A stretch of DNA of 64,000 nucleotides from CBDDFN01 sp965227065. Its GTDB lineage: Bacteria; Pseudomonadota; Alphaproteobacteria; SPJN01. The stretch lies in contig CBDDFN010000010.1 in assembly GCA_965227065.1 (NCBI GenBank), forward strand, positions 62,001-126,000, given 5' to 3'. Of this stretch, positions 24,394 through 33,512 are shown in pieces (within the stretch, counting starts at the first letter, position 1; each line of letters begins with the position of its first letter). A program made the translations under genes and the position numbers. The notes under the pieces were generated by a model. That model was not told the DNA's origin and searched no databases. It saw only the letters and a program-made list of their open reading frames with translations.

Positions 24394-27080
24394 CCCCGGA
24401 TCAGCGGCACCGGGATCGCATGCCGGCGCGGGAACAGCTTGTCGATCACCACCGCCAAAGCGGGCAGTGTGGTCACCGTTCCCAGCATATTGGCGAGGAA
24501 CATGAAGGTCAGCAGCAAGCCCATATCAGCCTGAAATTTGAGCGGTGAGAACGCCCAGGCCGCCACACCGACCGCCAGCGTCAGCGCCGTGACCGTCACC
24601 GCCGAGCCGGTTTCGACAACCGCCTGCTGATAGGCCTCAACCACATCATCGCCGGACGCGAGATGATGCTGCAGCCGGTTGTAGATATAAAAGGCATAAT
24701 CGACCCCCACTCCGACGGCGAGCACCAGAACCGGCAGCGTCGACAGGGTCAGCCCGATCCCCAAACTGGTCATGAACCAGTAGCCGATAAAGGTCGCCAT
24801 GGTGAGCGGGCTGGTACACACAAGGGCTGCCCGCCAGTCGCGATACGTCGCAAAGACCAGGATCAAAATCACCAGATAAACAAAGGCAAGCGCGCGGAAC
24901 TCCTGCGCTTCAAGCTCCTGATTGACCGCCGCAATGACACCGACATTGCCGCTGGCCAGCCGCAACCGGACAAATTCCAGCGAATTGCAATAAGCCTGGG
25001 CGCGCGCAACCAGCGCTTCAAAGGCAGGCATAGTTTCGACCGACTGGCACAGATGCTTGATCTCATCAATCGGCGGGCGCGCATCAATGCGCCGGGTCAT
25101 GCGCGAGCCGAAATCCTGGATGAAATTATAGACATTGCCCTGGGCGCAGAAATTTTCGATCTGCTGGCCGCCCGGCTTGGCGGTTTCCGACTTCTGGTTG
25201 GTGAAACAGAAATTCGCCGTCTTATCGAGAATTTGCACCCTATGCTCCGCAGAGATCGAGACATGGCGCGCGAAATGCTCAATCCGCTCAAGGATCGGGG
25301 CAATGGTGGCATCGGCGTGATCGCGCACCGACAAGACAATCGGAACGACCGAGCAGTTGGCATCCACCAACCCGGTTTCAGTGCCGACAAAATCAATCGC
25401 GGAGCGCAATCCCGCCTCGCTGTCCGGCAGCGCATCAAAACCCGTGGCCGCCTTGCGTAATTTACGGATTTCCCGGCTCAAGGAGCGCACGCCGGTCACG
25501 CCCTCAACCCCGATCATGGCCTGCGAGAACGCATCAATCACCGCCATATAATCAGGCCGGGCGCATTGGCCTTTGGGCATTTCAGCGACCACAATCAGCC
25601 GATCCACGCCGCGATCAAATTCAGACGCAATCAGGCGCGCATCAGTGTTGTATGTCGAATTTTCACCCAGCTCGGCCGCGCCGATCCCGGTTACGCCGAT
25701 CACCCGGTCGCGGCTGCCAAACAGGGCGGCCACAAAAACCACCCCGACCATAAACACGATCAAAAAGGCCCGGCGCGGTTCCGCCAGCCGCCCGATCCAG
25801 GCAAACAGCACTTCGCGCCGGTTGCGCACATTCTGCATCCGAAGCCGGAAACTGTCGGAGAAATTCAGATAGCTTGCCATCAAAGGCAGCAATAAAAGCG
25901 TGGTGACGATTTTGAGCAGAATGCCCAGCCCCGCAATAATCGCCACATCCTGGATCATGCCGATGGGGATCAGCGCCAGCGTGCCAAAGCCGATCAGATC
26001 GGTAGCAAGCGCCATGGCGCCGGGAACCAGCAGGCGCCGGAAACTCATGCGCGCGGCTTCATCGGCGCTGTGACCCGCGGCCGCCAGCCGGGCGAGCAGA
26101 TTAATTTGCTGCACCCCGTGCGACACGCCAATGGCATAGACCAAAAACACGACAATCAGGGCCAGCGGATCAAGCTCGATATCAAGCAGCGCCAGCAAAC
26201 CCAGCTGCCAGACAAACGACACCGATGATGCGATCACCGTAAGCGCGGTCAACCGGAACGACCAGCTGTACCAGTAGACCATGAGGAAAGAGAGCAAAAA
26301 GGCGACGCCGAAATAGGGCACCGCCTGCCGCGCAAAGGCGGCGACATCGCCTTGTTGCTTGGAAAAGCCGATAATGTGAACCGAGTAACCATCGCCTTCA
26401 AACGGTGCGCGCACTATTTGCTCCAGCGCCCGGGACAGCGCCTCCAGGTCCGGTTCGGCCTTGCCGCGCTGTGGCAGCAGGTCGGCTGTAATCATGGCGG
26501 CGTCGAGATCGGGTGAAACCAGATCACCCAGAACATGGGCCTTCTCAATACTCCTGCGAATGCGCGCCAAAGCCGGGTCGTTCAGCGTGCCGGGCTTCAA
26601 GCCTGCGGGAATGACCCGCCTGATCTTGCCTTCATCAGGATCGATATAGACCGCATCGGGCGACCAGACCGACCGCAGGCTTGCCGGATCAATCAGCGCG
26701 ATCTGTGACAGGCCCGCTGCAATGCCGGCAACCCGTTCCAGCCCCTCGGCAGTCAGGATCGTGCCAGTATCGGCCTTGACCACAATCCACAGCCGGTCAG
26801 CCCCCGAAAAGCTTGAGCGGTAATGCTGGAAGGTGCGGATGTAAGGGTGATTGACCGGGATTTTCTTTTCAAAACCGCTGGCAATTTCAAGTTTTGGCAG
26901 CGCAAACCCCAGACCCAGCGTAATCGCGGCCATCACACTCAGGACGATCAAACGGCGGGAAAACACAAACTGTTCGACAGCGCGCGCACCGCGTTCAAAG
27001 GCGGTCGATGGCCGCCGCCGCCTGCGGGCCCGGTCGAGCCCGTCTGGGCCGTCTGACGCGGTGTCGGTATCGTCGTTCAT
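24390..27080 (-). CDS. RND/MMPL-type transporter (HAE3 / hopanoid-transporter-like family)
   Basis: An inner-membrane protein of about 896 aa with the RND layout. TM1 is near residues 45-65. A large periplasmic loop is followed by a TM2-6 block with sterol-sensing-like helices (about 265-405). TM7 is near 440, a second large loop contains several cysteines, and the TM8-12 block is near 740-880. It lacks the adaptor and outer-membrane genes of drug pumps, as is typical for HAE3 proteins, which move hopanoids or other hydrophobic lipids. ATG 27080 is preferred, with GGGGGG upstream; ATG at 27092 abuts the same G-run. It is divergent from mmcB. Confidence 0.83.
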   Translation of the reverse strand: MNDDTDTASDGPDGLDRARRRRRPSTAFERGARAVEQFVFSRRLIVLSVMAAITLGLGFALPKLEIASGFEKKIPVNHPYIRTFQHYRSSFSGADRLWIVVKADTGTILTAEGLERVAGIAAGLSQIALIDPASLRSVWSPDAVYIDPDEGKIRRVIPAGLKPGTLNDPALARIRRSIEKAHVLGDLVSPDLDAAMITADLLPQRGKAEPDLEALSRALEQIVRAPFEGDGYSVHIIGFSKQQGDVAAFARQAVPYFGVAFLLSFLMVYWYSWSFRLTALTVIASSVSFVWQLGLLALLDIELDPLALIVVFLVYAIGVSHGVQQINLLARLAAAGHSADEAARMSFRRLLVPGAMALATDLIGFGTLALIPIGMIQDVAIIAGLGILLKIVTTLLLLPLMASYLNFSDSFRLRMQNVRNRREVLFAWIGRLAEPRRAFLIVFMVGVVFVAALFGSRDRVIGVTGIGAAELGENSTYNTDARLIASEFDRGVDRLIVVAEMPKGQCARPDYMAVIDAFSQAMIGVEGVTGVRSLSREIRKLRKAATGFDALPDSEAGLRSAIDFVGTETGLVDANCSVVPIVLSVRDHADATIAPILERIEHFARHVSISAEHRVQILDKTANFCFTNQKSETAKPGGQQIENFCAQGNVYNFIQDFGSRMTRRIDARPPIDEIKHLCQSVETMPAFEALVARAQAYCNSLEFVRLRLASGNVGVIAAVNQELEAQEFRALAFVYLVILILVFATYRDWRAALVCTSPLTMATFIGYWFMTSLGIGLTLSTLPVLVLAVGVGVDYAFYIYNRLQHHLASGDDVVEAYQQAVVETGSAVTVTALTLAVGVAAWAFSPLKFQADMGLLLTFMFLANMLGTVTTLPALAVVIDKLFPRRHAIPVPLIRG

Positions 27081-27220
27081 GAGCCGATCCATTCCCCCCG
27101 AGAGGATCACATGTTTGATGCCAGCATAGCGGCTTAACGGGCCGGTTCAATCAAACTTGGAACGCTATATGGGGTTAAATTTTTTCCACCAAAGCCGGAT
27201 TTTGCGGCACTCTTCCCGCC

Positions 27221-27652
27221 ATGACGCGCAACACTGATCCCGCCGACGCCATTTTTTGCGGAACCCGGCTGCTGCTTGCGGCCCATGGCTGGTCAAGCCT
27301 GACCGAAATTGCCCTGCCCAGCGGATTGCGCGCCGACATTGTGGCCTGGGACCGCAAGGGCGTAATCCATATTGTCGAGGTGAAATCAGGCGTCGAGGAT
27401 TTCCGCACCGATCAGAAATGGTCCGGCTATCGTGACCATTGCGATCATTTTCATTTTGCGGTCGCGCCCCACTTCCCGCTTGAGCTTTTGCCCGATGACA
27501 CCGGATTGATCGTGGCGGACATGCATGGCGGGGAGTTTCTCAGACAAGCGCCGGGCCATGCCCTCGCAGCAGCCCGGCGTAAAAAACTTCTGATCCAGCT
27601 GGCGCACAAGGCCGCTGAGCGGCTGCGCGCACTGGAAAATCTGACCCTTTAG
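27221..27652 (+). CDS. mmcB: MmcB-family DNA repair protein (putative endonuclease)
   Basis: A protein of 143 aa with a PD-(D/E)XK-like core: LRADIVAWDRKG then HIVEVKSGVEDF supply the Asp and the E-x-K pair. It matches the alphaproteobacterial MmcB family, implicated in survival of mitomycin C damage in Caulobacter. The upstream region 27130-27220 holds GTTC and GAAC half-sites but not the alphaproteobacterial LexA box GTTC-N7-GTTC, so SOS control is not supported here. Its stop overlaps that of actR (TTAG). Confidence 0.85.
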   Translation: MTRNTDPADAIFCGTRLLLAAHGWSSLTEIALPSGLRADIVAWDRKGVIHIVEVKSGVEDFRTDQKWSGYRDHCDHFHFAVAPHFPLELLPDDTGLIVADMHGGEFLRQAPGHALAAARRKKLLIQLAHKAAERLRALENLTL

Positions 27653-28212
27653 CGCGGCGAGCGTTTGGCGAGGATCCGTTGCAAGGTCCGGCGGTGCATG
27701 TTGAGCCGGCGCGCGGTTTCCGACACGTTGCGGCCGCACAATTCATAAACCCGCTGAATATGCTCCCACCGTACCCGGTCCGCCGACATGGGGTTTTCCG
27801 GCGGCGGGGGCAGCTCATCCCCGCGCACCATCAAGGCCGCTTCGACATCATCGGCGTCGGCGGGCTTGGACAGATAGTCGATCGCGCCGGCCTTCACCGC
27901 CGCCACAGCGGTCGGGATATTGCCATAGCCCGTCAGCATGACGATGCGCGCTTCAGGCCGGGTCTCATGCAAAGCCCGGACAACGTCCAGCCCGTTGCCG
28001 TCTTCAAGCCGCAGATCAACAACCGCATAGGCGGACGGATCGGTGCGGATATGCTCATGCGCCTCTTCGACCGAACCGGCGAGCACAACGTCGAACTGAC
28101 GCTTTTCCATCGCCCGGCCCAGACGCTCGCGCCACGGCTTGTCATCATCACAAATCAAAAGCGAGCGGTCGCCTTCAAACACTTCGGGGGTTTCGTCTTC
28201 AATATCGCTCAT
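27649..28212 (-). CDS. regA: RegA/ActR-type response regulator
   Basis: A protein of 187 aa. The receiver domain (about 15-130) has the acidic pocket ICDDD, phospho-acceptor Asp66 in VVDLRLEDGNG, a threonine in MLTGYGN and a lysine in YLSKPAD. A proline-rich linker (PPPPENP) leads to a Fis-type helix-turn-helix (NVSETARRLNMHRRTLQRIL). This is the compact RegA/PrrA/ActR architecture, which controls respiration, carbon and nitrogen metabolism in response to redox state. ATG 28212 is used. It lies 41 nt downstream of the kinase gene regB. Confidence 0.93.
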   Translation of the reverse strand: MSDIEDETPEVFEGDRSLLICDDDKPWRERLGRAMEKRQFDVVLAGSVEEAHEHIRTDPSAYAVVDLRLEDGNGLDVVRALHETRPEARIVMLTGYGNIPTAVAAVKAGAIDYLSKPADADDVEAALMVRGDELPPPPENPMSADRVRWEHIQRVYELCGRNVSETARRLNMHRRTLQRILAKRSPR

Positions 28213-28253
28213 GCTCAAGCCCTATTTTCCCTGCTTCCCTCAATCACCCTGTT

Positions 28254-29669
28254 TCATCCGGTCGGCCGGCCTGCCTCGATGGCATCGCGGGGCCAGCTGA
28301 CCGCCACCACGGCGCCTTCATCGGCACCGTTGGCGAAACTGACCGAAGCACCGGTCCGTTCCAGGAGGCTTTTGGCGATAAAGACGCCAAGCCCCATGCC
28401 CTGATGACCATCCTCAGCCGATTTGCCTTTCTTTTTAAGCTCTTCTGGCCGCCGGGTCGAGACATAAGGCTCACCGATTCGATCAAGAATGTCAGGCGAA
28501 AATCCCGGCCCGTCATCGACAATCCGCAGATAAAGCTTGGTATCGGACCAGCTGAGCAGGATTTCAACGCGGGATTTGGCAAAATCGACCGCATTCTCAA
28601 TGAAATTGCCCAGCCCGTGGACGATTTCAGGGTGCCGCTCAATATAGGGCTGATCGAACTGATAGGCGTCGGGGTCTTTGCCTTCGCGCTTCTGGCCGCG
28701 TTCGCCGACCACTTTCACATCAACCACCTTGCCCTGCATGGTGTGGGCGCGGGCGGCTTCCTCCACCACGCCGGAAAAGGCGGCGGCGGAAAAATGGGTG
28801 TCGTCCTGATCGGGCCGGTCTGAAAAGTTCGACAGAATATCCCGGCAGCGCTTGGCCTGATCGACCAGCAATTCCAGATCATCGGCATATTCGCTTTCGC
28901 CGAGATCGCGATTAAGCTCCCGCGCGACCAGCGTGATCGTTCCAAGCGGCGTCCCAAGCTCATGCGCGGCGGCAGCCGCCAACCCGCCCAGCGCGCTCAA
29001 CCGCTGCTCACGCGCCAGCGCCATCTGTGTTGCCGCCAGCGCATCGGACATGCGCCGCGCCTCATTGGCGATCCGCCAGGCATAGACCGACAGGAAGATC
29101 GTTCCCAAAATCACCGCAAACCACATGCCCACCAGATAGATTTGCGGCAGGCCAGGCCCTTCGGCGCTCGACCAGGGCAGGGGCAAATGAAAGAAAAACA
29201 GCGCCGACACGCATGCCACGGTCAACCCGCCCAAAACCAGCGTATTGCCCAGATTGAGGATGGTGGCCGAAATCGTCACCGGCACCAAAAACAGCAAGAT
29301 GAACGGGTTTTGCACCCCGCCGGTGAGATAAAACAGCACCGTCAATTGCAAGATGTCATAGGCCAGAAACAGTCCCGCTTCCCGGTCTTGCAAGCGTTTG
29401 GGGCCCGGATCGCGGATCACCAGAAAGATATTGAGCCAGGCCGATGCCGCAATCGCCCCCAGACACCAGAACAAGGGCAGGGGATAGCCCAACGCAAAGT
29501 GGACGACGAGCACCGCGCTCGACTGGCCCAGAATGGCAATCCAGCGGATGAGCACAAGGGTGCGGGAGCGTGCGCGCCCCTCCTGGCGTCTCAACCAGGC
29601 TTTGCGCGCAAGCTTGTCGGTTTCTTCCGGTTGTGTGAGATCAGCGCCTTGCGCCTCCACAGCCGTCAT
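28254..29669 (-). CDS. regB: RegB/ActS/PrrB-type redox-sensing histidine kinase
   Basis: A protein of 471 aa with six hydrophobic segments between about residues 40 and 200. The ubiquinone/redox-box motif GGVQNPF is at 117-123. The phospho-acceptor His236 is in AAAAHELGTPLGT, and Cys275 in AKRCRDIL is the redox-active cysteine position of RegB. The HATPase domain (about 340-465) shows NFIENAVDFA and DDGPGFS. It phosphorylates RegA under reducing conditions. SCO1/SenC, the third member of many reg clusters, lies 0.8 kb away on the other strand. Confidence 0.93.
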   Translation of the reverse strand: MTAVEAQGADLTQPEETDKLARKAWLRRQEGRARSRTLVLIRWIAILGQSSAVLVVHFALGYPLPLFWCLGAIAASAWLNIFLVIRDPGPKRLQDREAGLFLAYDILQLTVLFYLTGGVQNPFILLFLVPVTISATILNLGNTLVLGGLTVACVSALFFFHLPLPWSSAEGPGLPQIYLVGMWFAVILGTIFLSVYAWRIANEARRMSDALAATQMALAREQRLSALGGLAAAAAHELGTPLGTITLVARELNRDLGESEYADDLELLVDQAKRCRDILSNFSDRPDQDDTHFSAAAFSGVVEEAARAHTMQGKVVDVKVVGERGQKREGKDPDAYQFDQPYIERHPEIVHGLGNFIENAVDFAKSRVEILLSWSDTKLYLRIVDDGPGFSPDILDRIGEPYVSTRRPEELKKKGKSAEDGHQGMGLGVFIAKSLLERTGASVSFANGADEGAVVAVSWPRDAIEAGRPTG

Positions 29670-29736
29670 TCCGTCTGCCCCATAAAACCACTTTTATCTT
29701 TGGCCGATCATGCGCAGCGCACGCGCCAAAGGCAAG

Positions 29737-29765
29737 CCAGTGATCAAACCAGTGATCAAACCAGT
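29737..29765. repeat. Short tandem repeat, 12-nt unit, 2.4 copies
   Basis: CCAGTGATCAAA is repeated at 29737-29748 and 29749-29760, followed by CCAGT. It is located just past the ankyrin gene stop (29767) and before the regB start, in the 97-nt spacer. Each unit contains TGATCA. Confidence 0.7.
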
Positions 29766-29766
29766 A

Positions 29767-30324
29767 TTAGTGTGTGGCGCCCTTCTGGGACAGATAGTTG
29801 AAAATGCCGACTTCGCGGCTTTCCTCGGCATGAACAAGGGCACTGCGGCCGGTATAATCGGTTTGATTGAGATCGGCACCCGCCTCGACCAGAACCCGCG
29901 TGATGGTCAAATGGCCATTGCGTACCGCCTTGATCAGCGCGCTTTCGCCATTGCGGTCTTCCTTGTTGAGATCGGCACCGGCTTCAATCAGCACTTCGAG
30001 CGCCTCGACATTGCCTTGGGCGGCGGCCACCATCACTGCGGTTTCCCGCGTTTTACGGTAGGTGATATTGAGGCTCGCGCCCTGTTCAATGAGGAAATCC
30101 ATCAGCGTGTAGCGGTTGAGATAGGCGGCGGCGACAATGGCGGGCCGGCCCTCATCATCACGCTGATTGGCGCTTTCACCGCCCATCAGGGCAAGCTTCA
30201 AGCTCGTCAGATTGTTTTGTTCAATCGCCTCAATCACCGGCCGCGCCGCCGGGCTTTGCGCCCAGACCGGCCCTGCCGTCATCAAAAGACCCGCAATCAC
30301 CACACTCAGAACACGCCGAACCAT
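29767..30324 (-). CDS. Exported ankyrin-repeat protein
   Basis: A protein of 185 aa with a signal peptide (residues 1-22, ending VWA). About four ankyrin repeats follow, each with a TALMxAxxxGH-type consensus: GRPAIVAAAYLNRYTL, ETAVMVAAAQGNVEAL, ESALIKAVRNGHLTI and RSALVHAEES. It is likely a periplasmic protein-protein interaction module. Periplasmic ankyrin proteins are often linked to catalase or copper/redox proteins; here it sits between regB and SCO1. GAGGGA precedes ATG 30324. The binding partner is unknown. Confidence 0.87.
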   Translation of the reverse strand: MVRRVLSVVIAGLLMTAGPVWAQSPAARPVIEAIEQNNLTSLKLALMGGESANQRDDEGRPAIVAAAYLNRYTLMDFLIEQGASLNITYRKTRETAVMVAAAQGNVEALEVLIEAGADLNKEDRNGESALIKAVRNGHLTITRVLVEAGADLNQTDYTGRSALVHAEESREVGIFNYLSQKGATH

Positions 30325-30473
30325 GCCAGTCCCTCACCTTCCCTTGGTTGCCACCGTCCGCGATCACTTCTGGGCGATGCGACGATTGTGGCCCTCTTAA
30401 AAGCACGAATATGACCTAGATTGAAAGCGCATCATTACGACCAAAACAAGACGTCCCCGACAAGGAGCACCCC

Positions 30474-31070
30474 ATGGCCGCCATCCGTCTCGCTATTGTT
30501 CTGTCCTTCATCGCGCTTGGGCTGGGGGCGGTCTATATCTTTACCATGGAACGGGCTCAACCGGCGGGCGCTTCCAGCGGCGAGGCCCTGATTGGCGGGC
30601 CTTTCACGCTGACAAGCCACACGGGCGAGACGGTGACCGACGAAAGCTTTACGGGCAAAGCCATGCTGATCTATTTCGGCTTCACCTTTTGCCCCGATGT
30701 CTGCCCGACCGAGTTGCAAAAGCTGTCCGCCGCGCTTGATCAATTGTCTAAGAGCGAGCGGGAAAAGATCGCGCCTTTGTTCATCACCATTGATCCCGAG
30801 CGCGACAGCGTGGCGGCCATGGCCGATTATGTCGGCCATTTTCACCCTGACCTGATCGGGCTGACCGGCACGCCTGATGAGATCAAACAGGCCGCGAGTG
30901 TCTACCGCATCTATTATGAAAAGGTGGAAGATGACAGCTCCACCGCCGGTTACACCATGAACCACACCAATCTCATCTATGTGATGGACCAAAATCACAA
31001 ATTCGTCACGGTGATCACCGCTGAAGACGGGCCCGACAAGATCGTCAAAGTAATCAAGGAACAGCTTTGA
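30474..31070 (+). CDS. senC: SCO1/SenC family copper chaperone
   Basis: A protein of 198 aa with an N-terminal membrane anchor (residues 5-24) and a thioredoxin fold. Copper ligands are Cys73 and Cys77 in TFCPDVCPTE and His164 in NHTNLIYVMD. SCO proteins load or reduce the CuA site of cytochrome c oxidase in the periplasm. AAGGAG lies 6 nt upstream of ATG 30474. Neighbouring regB/regA recalls the classical regB-senC-regA arrangement, though here senC is on the opposite strand with an ankyrin gene between. It fits functionally with the PCu(A)C protein at 20 kb. Confidence 0.93.
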   Translation: MAAIRLAIVLSFIALGLGAVYIFTMERAQPAGASSGEALIGGPFTLTSHTGETVTDESFTGKAMLIYFGFTFCPDVCPTELQKLSAALDQLSKSEREKIAPLFITIDPERDSVAAMADYVGHFHPDLIGLTGTPDEIKQAASVYRIYYEKVEDDSSTAGYTMNHTNLIYVMDQNHKFVTVITAEDGPDKIVKVIKEQL

Positions 31071-31079
31071 GGCGGCGCT

Positions 31080-31493
31080 TTATCGCGCAAAAAGCCGGCC
31101 GGGATCGCGAAACGCTTTGAATTCAAGCGCATTGCCCGAGGGGTCGGTCAAAAAGAAGATCGCCTGTTCGCCGGGCTTGCCTTCAAAGCGGATGGAGGGC
31201 GCGATCAGAAAATCCTGATTTTCGGCCACAAGCCGGTCTTTGAGCGTGTGCCAGTCGTCCCAGTCGAGCACCAGCCCGAAATGGCGCACCGGCACCGCCT
31301 TGCCGTCCACCGCATTGGTCGGGGCGCCGGTGCATTCTTCGGGTGCCAGATGAGCGACAATTTGATGCCCTCTGAGATCAAAATCGACCCACTCCGCGCT
31401 CGACCGGCCCTCCGGGCAGCCCAGAACTCCGCCATAAAAGGCCCGTGCTGCGGCCAGATCGTGAACAGGGAAAGCCAGATGGAAGGGCGTCAT
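31080..31493 (-). CDS. VOC-family (glyoxalase/dioxygenase-like) protein
   Basis: A protein of 137 aa with two beta-alpha-beta-beta-beta modules. FHLAFPVHDLAAARAFYGGVLG begins the first, and PVRHFGLVLDWDDWHTL and FFLTDPSGNALEFKAF mark the second. Candidate metal ligands are the histidine in HLAF, the histidine in VRHFG and the glutamate in ALEF. The family spans glyoxalases, dioxygenases and resistance proteins, so the substrate is unknown. ATG 31493 is supported by GGAG 6 nt upstream; an in-frame longer start at 31544 is not. It ends 9 nt from the convergent SCO1 stop. Confidence 0.85.
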   Translation of the reverse strand: MTPFHLAFPVHDLAAARAFYGGVLGCPEGRSSAEWVDFDLRGHQIVAHLAPEECTGAPTNAVDGKAVPVRHFGLVLDWDDWHTLKDRLVAENQDFLIAPSIRFEGKPGEQAIFFLTDPSGNALEFKAFRDPGRLFAR

Positions 31494-31577
31494 GGTGAAC
31501 TCCGTCACATGAGTGAAATTGATTTGCCGCGAGCACAAGGCCACAATAGCGCATCACAATCCATTTGAGACCTTCAC

Positions 31578-32297
31578 GTGAAACAGGCCAGCGGCGCGGA
31601 AGAAACCCGGATCAGGATCGGCAAACAGTCGATCCGCTTGCGTCTTGTGCGTCACCCGCGCGCCAAGCGGCTGTCAATTCGCATCGATGCCGCCGCCGGG
31701 GAGCCGGTGTTGATACTACCTCCCAAGACCAGCATGCGGACCGGGCTGCGTTTCGTTGAAACCCATGCCGACTGGATCGCCGACAAGCTGCGCGCCCTGC
31801 CCAAATCCGAGCCCTTCGTGCCCGGTGCCGTCATCCCCTATCACGGCACACCAACCTTGCTGGTTCATTCGGGCAAGCTGCGCGATGCCACCCATCACAA
31901 TGGCCAAACCATCACGACCGGCGGCGACAAAGCCCAATTTTCCCGCCGGATTGAAGATTTTCTGCGCGCCGAAGCCCGCGCCCATGCGCTTGACCGGGCG
32001 GACCATTATGGCCGTCTGATCGGCAAGACGCCCTCGCGCATCACCATGAAAGACACCAAAAGCCGATGGGGCTCGTGCACGCCGGAGCGCGCCTTGAGCT
32101 TTTCGTGGCGGCTGGTTCTGGCGCCCCAGCAAGTTTTTGACTATGTCATCGCCCATGAATGCGCCCATATGCGGGAGCTCAATCACGGGCCCCGCTTCTG
32201 GGCGCTGGTGAAAAAGATCGACCCCAATTATGCGGTCCACCGCGCCTGGCTGGATCAGCAGGGCGCGACGCTTCACGCCTATGGCCGCCCGTCCTGA
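31578..32297 (+). CDS. YgjP-like (M48-type, DUF45) zinc metallopeptidase
   Basis: A protein of 239 aa. The zinc motif HECAHMRELNHGPRFW (HExxH with a downstream histidine) is near residue 193. Upstream it has KDTKSRWGSC, the conserved signature of YgjP/DUF45 proteins. No signal peptide, so cytoplasmic. GTG at 31578 is the only start that keeps the full N-terminal beta domain. The gene ends 18 nt before the MFS exporter, so the two may be co-transcribed. The physiological substrate of the family is unknown. Confidence 0.87.
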   Translation: MKQASGAEETRIRIGKQSIRLRLVRHPRAKRLSIRIDAAAGEPVLILPPKTSMRTGLRFVETHADWIADKLRALPKSEPFVPGAVIPYHGTPTLLVHSGKLRDATHHNGQTITTGGDKAQFSRRIEDFLRAEARAHALDRADHYGRLIGKTPSRITMKDTKSRWGSCTPERALSFSWRLVLAPQQVFDYVIAHECAHMRELNHGPRFWALVKKIDPNYAVHRAWLDQQGATLHAYGRPS

Positions 32298-32315
32298 TCG
32301 GTTACAACACCGCTT

Positions 32316-33512
32316 ATGGCCGTTTCGCGCACCAGTCCGTTTTACATTCTGATCCTCGCCAGCCTCATGACCCTGGGGCCGATGGGGATCGACATGTATT
32401 TGCCCAGCCTGCCGGCCATGATCAGCCATTTCGGCACCGATACCGCGACGGGGCAGCTGACCATGTCGGTCTTCATGCTCGGTTTTGGCGGCGGCCAGAT
32501 CATATTGGGGCCGATCACCGACCGGCTGGGCCGCAAGCCCGTGATGGTGGCCGGGCTGATCCTGTTCGGGCTGGCAAGCCTGTTATGCGCCTTTGCCCAA
32601 TCGATCGAGACACTGTTGCTGTCGCGCTTCCTGCACGGGCTCGCCGGGGCATCGGGTCCGGTGATCAGCCGGGCGATTGTACGCGACAGTTTTGATGGCG
32701 CGCGCGCCGCCTCTCTGTTTGGGTATCTCGCGGCCCTGATGGCGGTGGTGCCGATGGTCGCCCCCATTCTAGGCGGCATTCTGCATGAAGCCTTTGGCTG
32801 GCAGTCGATCTTTCTGGCCATGGTCGGTCTGGCCGCCCTGGTTCTGCTGACATACGGGTTTGGCATGGCAGAAACCCTGCCGCCCAAAAAACGCATCACG
32901 CTGAGACTGTCGACCATCATCGCCAATTGGCGCACGCTTCTGGGCGACAGCTATTTTCTCGGCTTCATCGCCTGCACCGCGCTGCTTATGGGCGCGTTGA
33001 TGAGTTTTGTGACGTCAGCCTCGGTTGTCTTCCAGTCGGTCTTCAGCCTCAGCCCGCAAGCCTTTTCCTATTTCTTCGCTGCCATGGTATCGGGCTTTAT
33101 CATTGGCTCGCTGACCACCGGGCGGCTCAGCAAGGTGATTGGGGCCAATCGGCTGGTGACCGTCGGGATTGGGCTTGTGTTCGCCGGGGCCTGCAACCAG
33201 ATTGTCTTTGAGCTCTTCTTGACCCCCAGCCTGCCCAGCCTGATGGTTGGACAGATTGCGGTGTCACTCGGCTTCGGGCTGGCCAGCCCACAGCTCAATG
33301 CCCGCGCCATGCAGAACTATCCGCATATGGCGGGTACCGCCTCATCCCTCATCGGCTCATCACAAATGGCGATGGCAGCCCTGGCCGCGTTCGTCACCGG
33401 CGCGCTGTTTGATGGCACCACCATCGCATTGAGCCTGATGACCGGCTTTTTCGGCATCTCATCGGTGCTGGTGTGGGCGGTGAAAATCCGCCCCTCACTC
33501 GCCACCAAATAG
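32316..33512 (+). CDS. Bcr/CflA-type multidrug MFS exporter
   Basis: A 12-TM major facilitator protein of 398 aa. MGIDMYLPSLPAM in TM1 is the Bcr/CflA signature, and the motif-A loop GPITDRLGRKPVM lies between TM2 and TM3. Such proteins expel drugs or small metabolites by proton antiport. The last 18 nt overlap the 3' end of the convergent PBP1A gene. Substrate cannot be read from sequence. Confidence 0.9.
   Translation: MAVSRTSPFYILILASLMTLGPMGIDMYLPSLPAMISHFGTDTATGQLTMSVFMLGFGGGQIILGPITDRLGRKPVMVAGLILFGLASLLCAFAQSIETLLLSRFLHGLAGASGPVISRAIVRDSFDGARAASLFGYLAALMAVVPMVAPILGGILHEAFGWQSIFLAMVGLAALVLLTYGFGMAETLPPKKRITLRLSTIIANWRTLLGDSYFLGFIACTALLMGALMSFVTSASVVFQSVFSLSPQAFSYFFAAMVSGFIIGSLTTGRLSKVIGANRLVTVGIGLVFAGACNQIVFELFLTPSLPSLMVGQIAVSLGFGLASPQLNARAMQNYPHMAGTASSLIGSSQMAMAALAAFVTGALFDGTTIALSLMTGFFGISSVLVWAVKIRPSLATK

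Noticed and set aside
27140..27165. LexA/SOS box upstream of mmcB
   Set aside because: The half-sites are GTTC and GAAC in inverted layout; the alphaproteobacterial box is a direct GTTC-N7-GTTC repeat, and the second half here is CTTG.
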